Translations under genes and position numbers: made by a program
Shown: positions 61,174-64,000 of the stretch, piece after piece
Layout of the letters: every line of letters begins with the position of its first letter
Position numbering within the stretch: position 1 is the stretch's first letter
Assembly: GCA_958496175.1 (NCBI GenBank)
Contig: OY292278.1
Span: 8,618,001 to 8,682,000, forward strand
Reading direction: 5' to 3'
DNA length: 64,000 bases
Source: Sisyra terminalis
Taxonomy: Eukaryota > Arthropoda > Insecta > Neuroptera > Sisyridae
The notes under the pieces: generated by a model
Databases searched by the model: none
What the model saw: the letters and a program-made list of their open reading frames with translations, nothing else
What the model was told of the DNA's origin: nothing

Positions 61174-64000
61174 TTTTTATAAGTAAATACCAAAAATACG
61201 GTTTTTAAAACTTGTGAATACCGGTATTACAAAATAGTATACATGACTCAAAATACCGTTATTTGGTATCCCAGTACACCAGTATTGCAACCCCTAAATA
61301 CAGTGGAATTAAATCAGTTTTCCTGTCCAAATCATCTTTATTAAAATAAGCAAATCACTGCATTGATCATTTCTTTTCCTCGAGTTCTTCCTAATAGCGG
61401 TAAAAGAGACAATATCTCCCGAACAAAACCTTCTCTTTTTGGTTCAGGTAGCGATTATTAAAATATTAAAATAATAATTAAAAAAAAAATAAAAAAATTT
61501 TTTTTTGATCCTCTGGAAGGTCCTTGTCCGGTGATTATACGATTAAAAAGAATTTCTGTATCTGTCCACATTGTACATTTCAAATAGGAATAATTTAATT
61601 GTTTAAATACTTATTTTCATCTCCAAATATTTTTTCTGCAACCTCCCTATACAATTTGCAACCCCCACTTTAAAGTTCACTGATTTATTTACACATAAAA
61701 AAACGGGTTAATTTGCACAAGGGTAGTGTCATTTCACGAATTTATTTGCACTTGATAAAACAAACAATCCGGTTTTACTATCGGTTGACGACGTAAACAT
61801 ACAATCATAAATCTTTAACTAAAATGGTCATTAAATTTTCTTGCGAATTTAAGATGATATTTGATTAAAAAATTAAATTAAGAAATTACTTAATTTCGTC
61901 GGAATCTGAGTCTTTATGTTTAATAGATTTTTTCACTAATTACTTATTTTCCTTTCTTTAATTAACAACCAGTTTTTTTCGGTATATTTATTACACTATA
62001 AACTACTAGAAACACCTTTTATTAGATTTTTTTCAAGGTAAGACAATTATTTTGTTTGTCTCTCTTAATTAAAATTGAATTCAAAACCATGCAATCAATA
62101 ATTATAAGGTATATTTCAAAATAATTGGGTTTTATTTTTTATTATAAACCAAATAAAATTAATTGTATACATTATAAAACGTCTTACTTCAATTATTCTT
62201 TTTAAAAAATTAAATTTCCTTCCTTTTATATAACTCTTGTCTGCTAATTGTTTAAGCAACTTACGAATTAAATAAATTTATTCAAGCTGACCAAAATGAC
62301 CCTGTGGCCGTTAAAAACTAATTACTTAATGATAATGTTTCGATTGTATTGTTTCATTCAACAAAAATTAAGGAAAAGAATATAAATTACAACCAATAAC
62401 TAATGTAAGTAAATAGGGATATACAAAGAAGGGTGAAACCTTTTTGAGCCTCTTTTGTAATATCAATTTGAATAAGCCAACGAAGAAAAAATTTGTTGAA
62501 CAAATGTAAAAAATTTAAATTATTTTCGTTGTTGTCTCTATTCAATACATTTAATTTGTATTCTCCTTGAAGCAAAACGTCCAGAAACAACAAATTCCAA
62601 ACAAAACGAGTCTGATTTTATCTTTGAAATGGAACTCTTTAATATCATTAAGTACTCATCTGGAAATCCATTTTCGACTTAACATTATTGAATCTATCGA
62701 TTTAAATGTAAATGTGGTCGTCGAACATCGAATTGAATCACCCAATTTATTTTAAAGATCCCCAAAAAAAAAAAAAAACAAACACTTTTTAGTTGTAACT
62801 AGAAACATGTAGAACGGCCATTTTGAATATAATAGTAATAACATGGTCGATTAGATATGTAGTTAGTTTTCTTGTTTTTCCCATTCGTTTGGTAAATGAA
62901 AATAAATATACGATTTATACGAGCCATCCGGCAAATATCGTATAAATTGCCCGTTTAAATAATAAAAATAATCATAGAATGAGATACACTGAGCAACATA
63001 TTTCAATGATTATTTTCCACGATTAAATCCTACCCAGCGCCTCCACCATTCTAAGCCAATATAATTTACTTAATAATGCGATTGCCATGAGTGGAATATG
63101 TGTATGAAAGGTAATAATAATTATTTTGTCTTTATTTTTCAACATTTATTATTTAATCAAATCGCATTTTGTTGCTCAAGTGTGTTGGTTCGGGACGGGG
63201 GGGGGAATGGTGGAAAAAAAGTTGTAATAAATTTATGAGGTATCATTTGTTTAATAGCTGGAGAATCAATCTTAATTTATAATTTAAATAATTGCCAAGG
63301 AGAAATTTCAGCCGTTTTTATTTGGCATTATGATTGGATTTAATCGATTTATGGTTTATTGGAATGGAGATATGATTGGATTCGATAAATTATTGATTTC
63401 GAATTAGATTTTTTTTTAAAGGTCGATTTCATCAAATTGTTTGAATTTGTAAATAATATTGCAATTTGTGTACTTGTTAAATGATGATTAATTTTTATGT
63501 TAAGGAATAAAAAAAAATTACAATTATTTGAAGTAATTCAAAAAAATTTCTTAATCCATTGCCATAGTATATTTAGGTAGTGCCTGAAATAGTACATCAG
63601 TTGTTAGTAGTTAGTGATAACTAAAATATGATACAATTTTAAGCAGAATTTTCACTTTTAGTGTCAATATAATAGGCAAATGTATGTATGGTGGCAAATA
63701 TAGAGAACAAAGAATATAAACAAATACTTGTGATTGTAATACAAATATAATAATTATTGTCTCAACTTTCAACTAAATGCTTAATATCATTGGTTTCAAC
63801 TGTCATTTTTTTTTCATTTAATTGCCAATTTTTGCCATTTGTCCGTTTTATCGGTATTGGACTGCAAAAATTTCCCAGAAATTTACTAGTTTTCAAATAA
63901 TATATTAAATTGGTGACGCATGTTCCTTTTAGCGACATTCATATCGGGCAACGGTGCATTTTCTAGTTTGTTTTAAATTTAATTCGCGATTTTTTTTCTT
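61174..64000. other. AT-rich unique stretch
   Basis: No gene or repeat family copy recognised. It holds a 16-base A run near 62764, a poly-G run at 63200-63207, and a slightly GC-richer patch at 62870-63360. Confidence 0.4.

Overview
The window looks like AT-rich, repeat-dense insect genomic DNA. The taxon evidence is one homeobox gene exon with insect-like features and the transposon families present (a Jockey-type LINE, Helitron helicase relics, hAT- and TTAA-type MITEs, hammerhead-bearing elements). The order cannot be fixed from sequence alone; a beetle-like genome would fit, but that is a guess.

Only one convincing host gene segment is present: the first coding exon of a Tlx/C15 (clawless) homeobox gene, on the minus strand at 9731-10328. 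It carries an EH1 repressor motif, the TLX-type GVLRVPAHRP block and a clean GTAAG splice donor. The homeobox exons are not in the window, so intron 1 runs past position 1 and is over 9.7 kb. Everything to the right of about 10.8 kb is the gene's upstream/intergenic side: a 50-kb stretch without a secure host exon, holding short unique islands of higher GC that could be regulatory DNA. One weak exon candidate is at 47140-47316 (minus).

Region by region: 0.6-4.3 kb, nested foldback repeats with four 84-bp hairpins and a ~270-bp tandem array; 5.7-6.7 kb, a 333-bp tandem array; 8.5-9.6 kb, a ~350-bp tandem array ending just inside intron 1; 12.2-15.5 kb, a diverged duplication interrupted by a 425-bp foldback element; 16.9-19.5 kb, a Helitron-like element; 21.0-23.4 and 29.0-30.1 kb, a shared noncoding repeat array; 25.0, 34.4 and 45.6 kb, ~950-bp near-complete palindromes; 36.0 kb, a TTAA-flanked MITE; 38.6-40.0 kb, a ~750-bp tandem duplication; 42.1-43.3 and 53.5 kb, hammerhead-bearing elements; 49.3-50.8 and 53.9-54.8 kb, further Helitron-like copies, one carrying a hAT MITE with a perfect 8-bp target duplication; 57.9-60.6 kb, a broken Jockey reverse transcriptase followed by Helitron helicase relics.

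The most interesting signal is a set of five hammerhead ribozyme motifs in three unrelated-looking repeat families (12.8, 42.2, 42.7, 43.2 and 53.6 kb). Each has CUGAUGA, a stem II hairpin and GAAA, then an NUH cleavage triplet with a stem I strand. The stems differ between families yet still pair. All carry an extra A after CUGAUGA and a minimal or self-complementary stem III, which suggests dimeric activity. Such ribozymes are known from Penelope-like retroelements and related non-autonomous retroelements, but no Penelope protein remnant was seen here.
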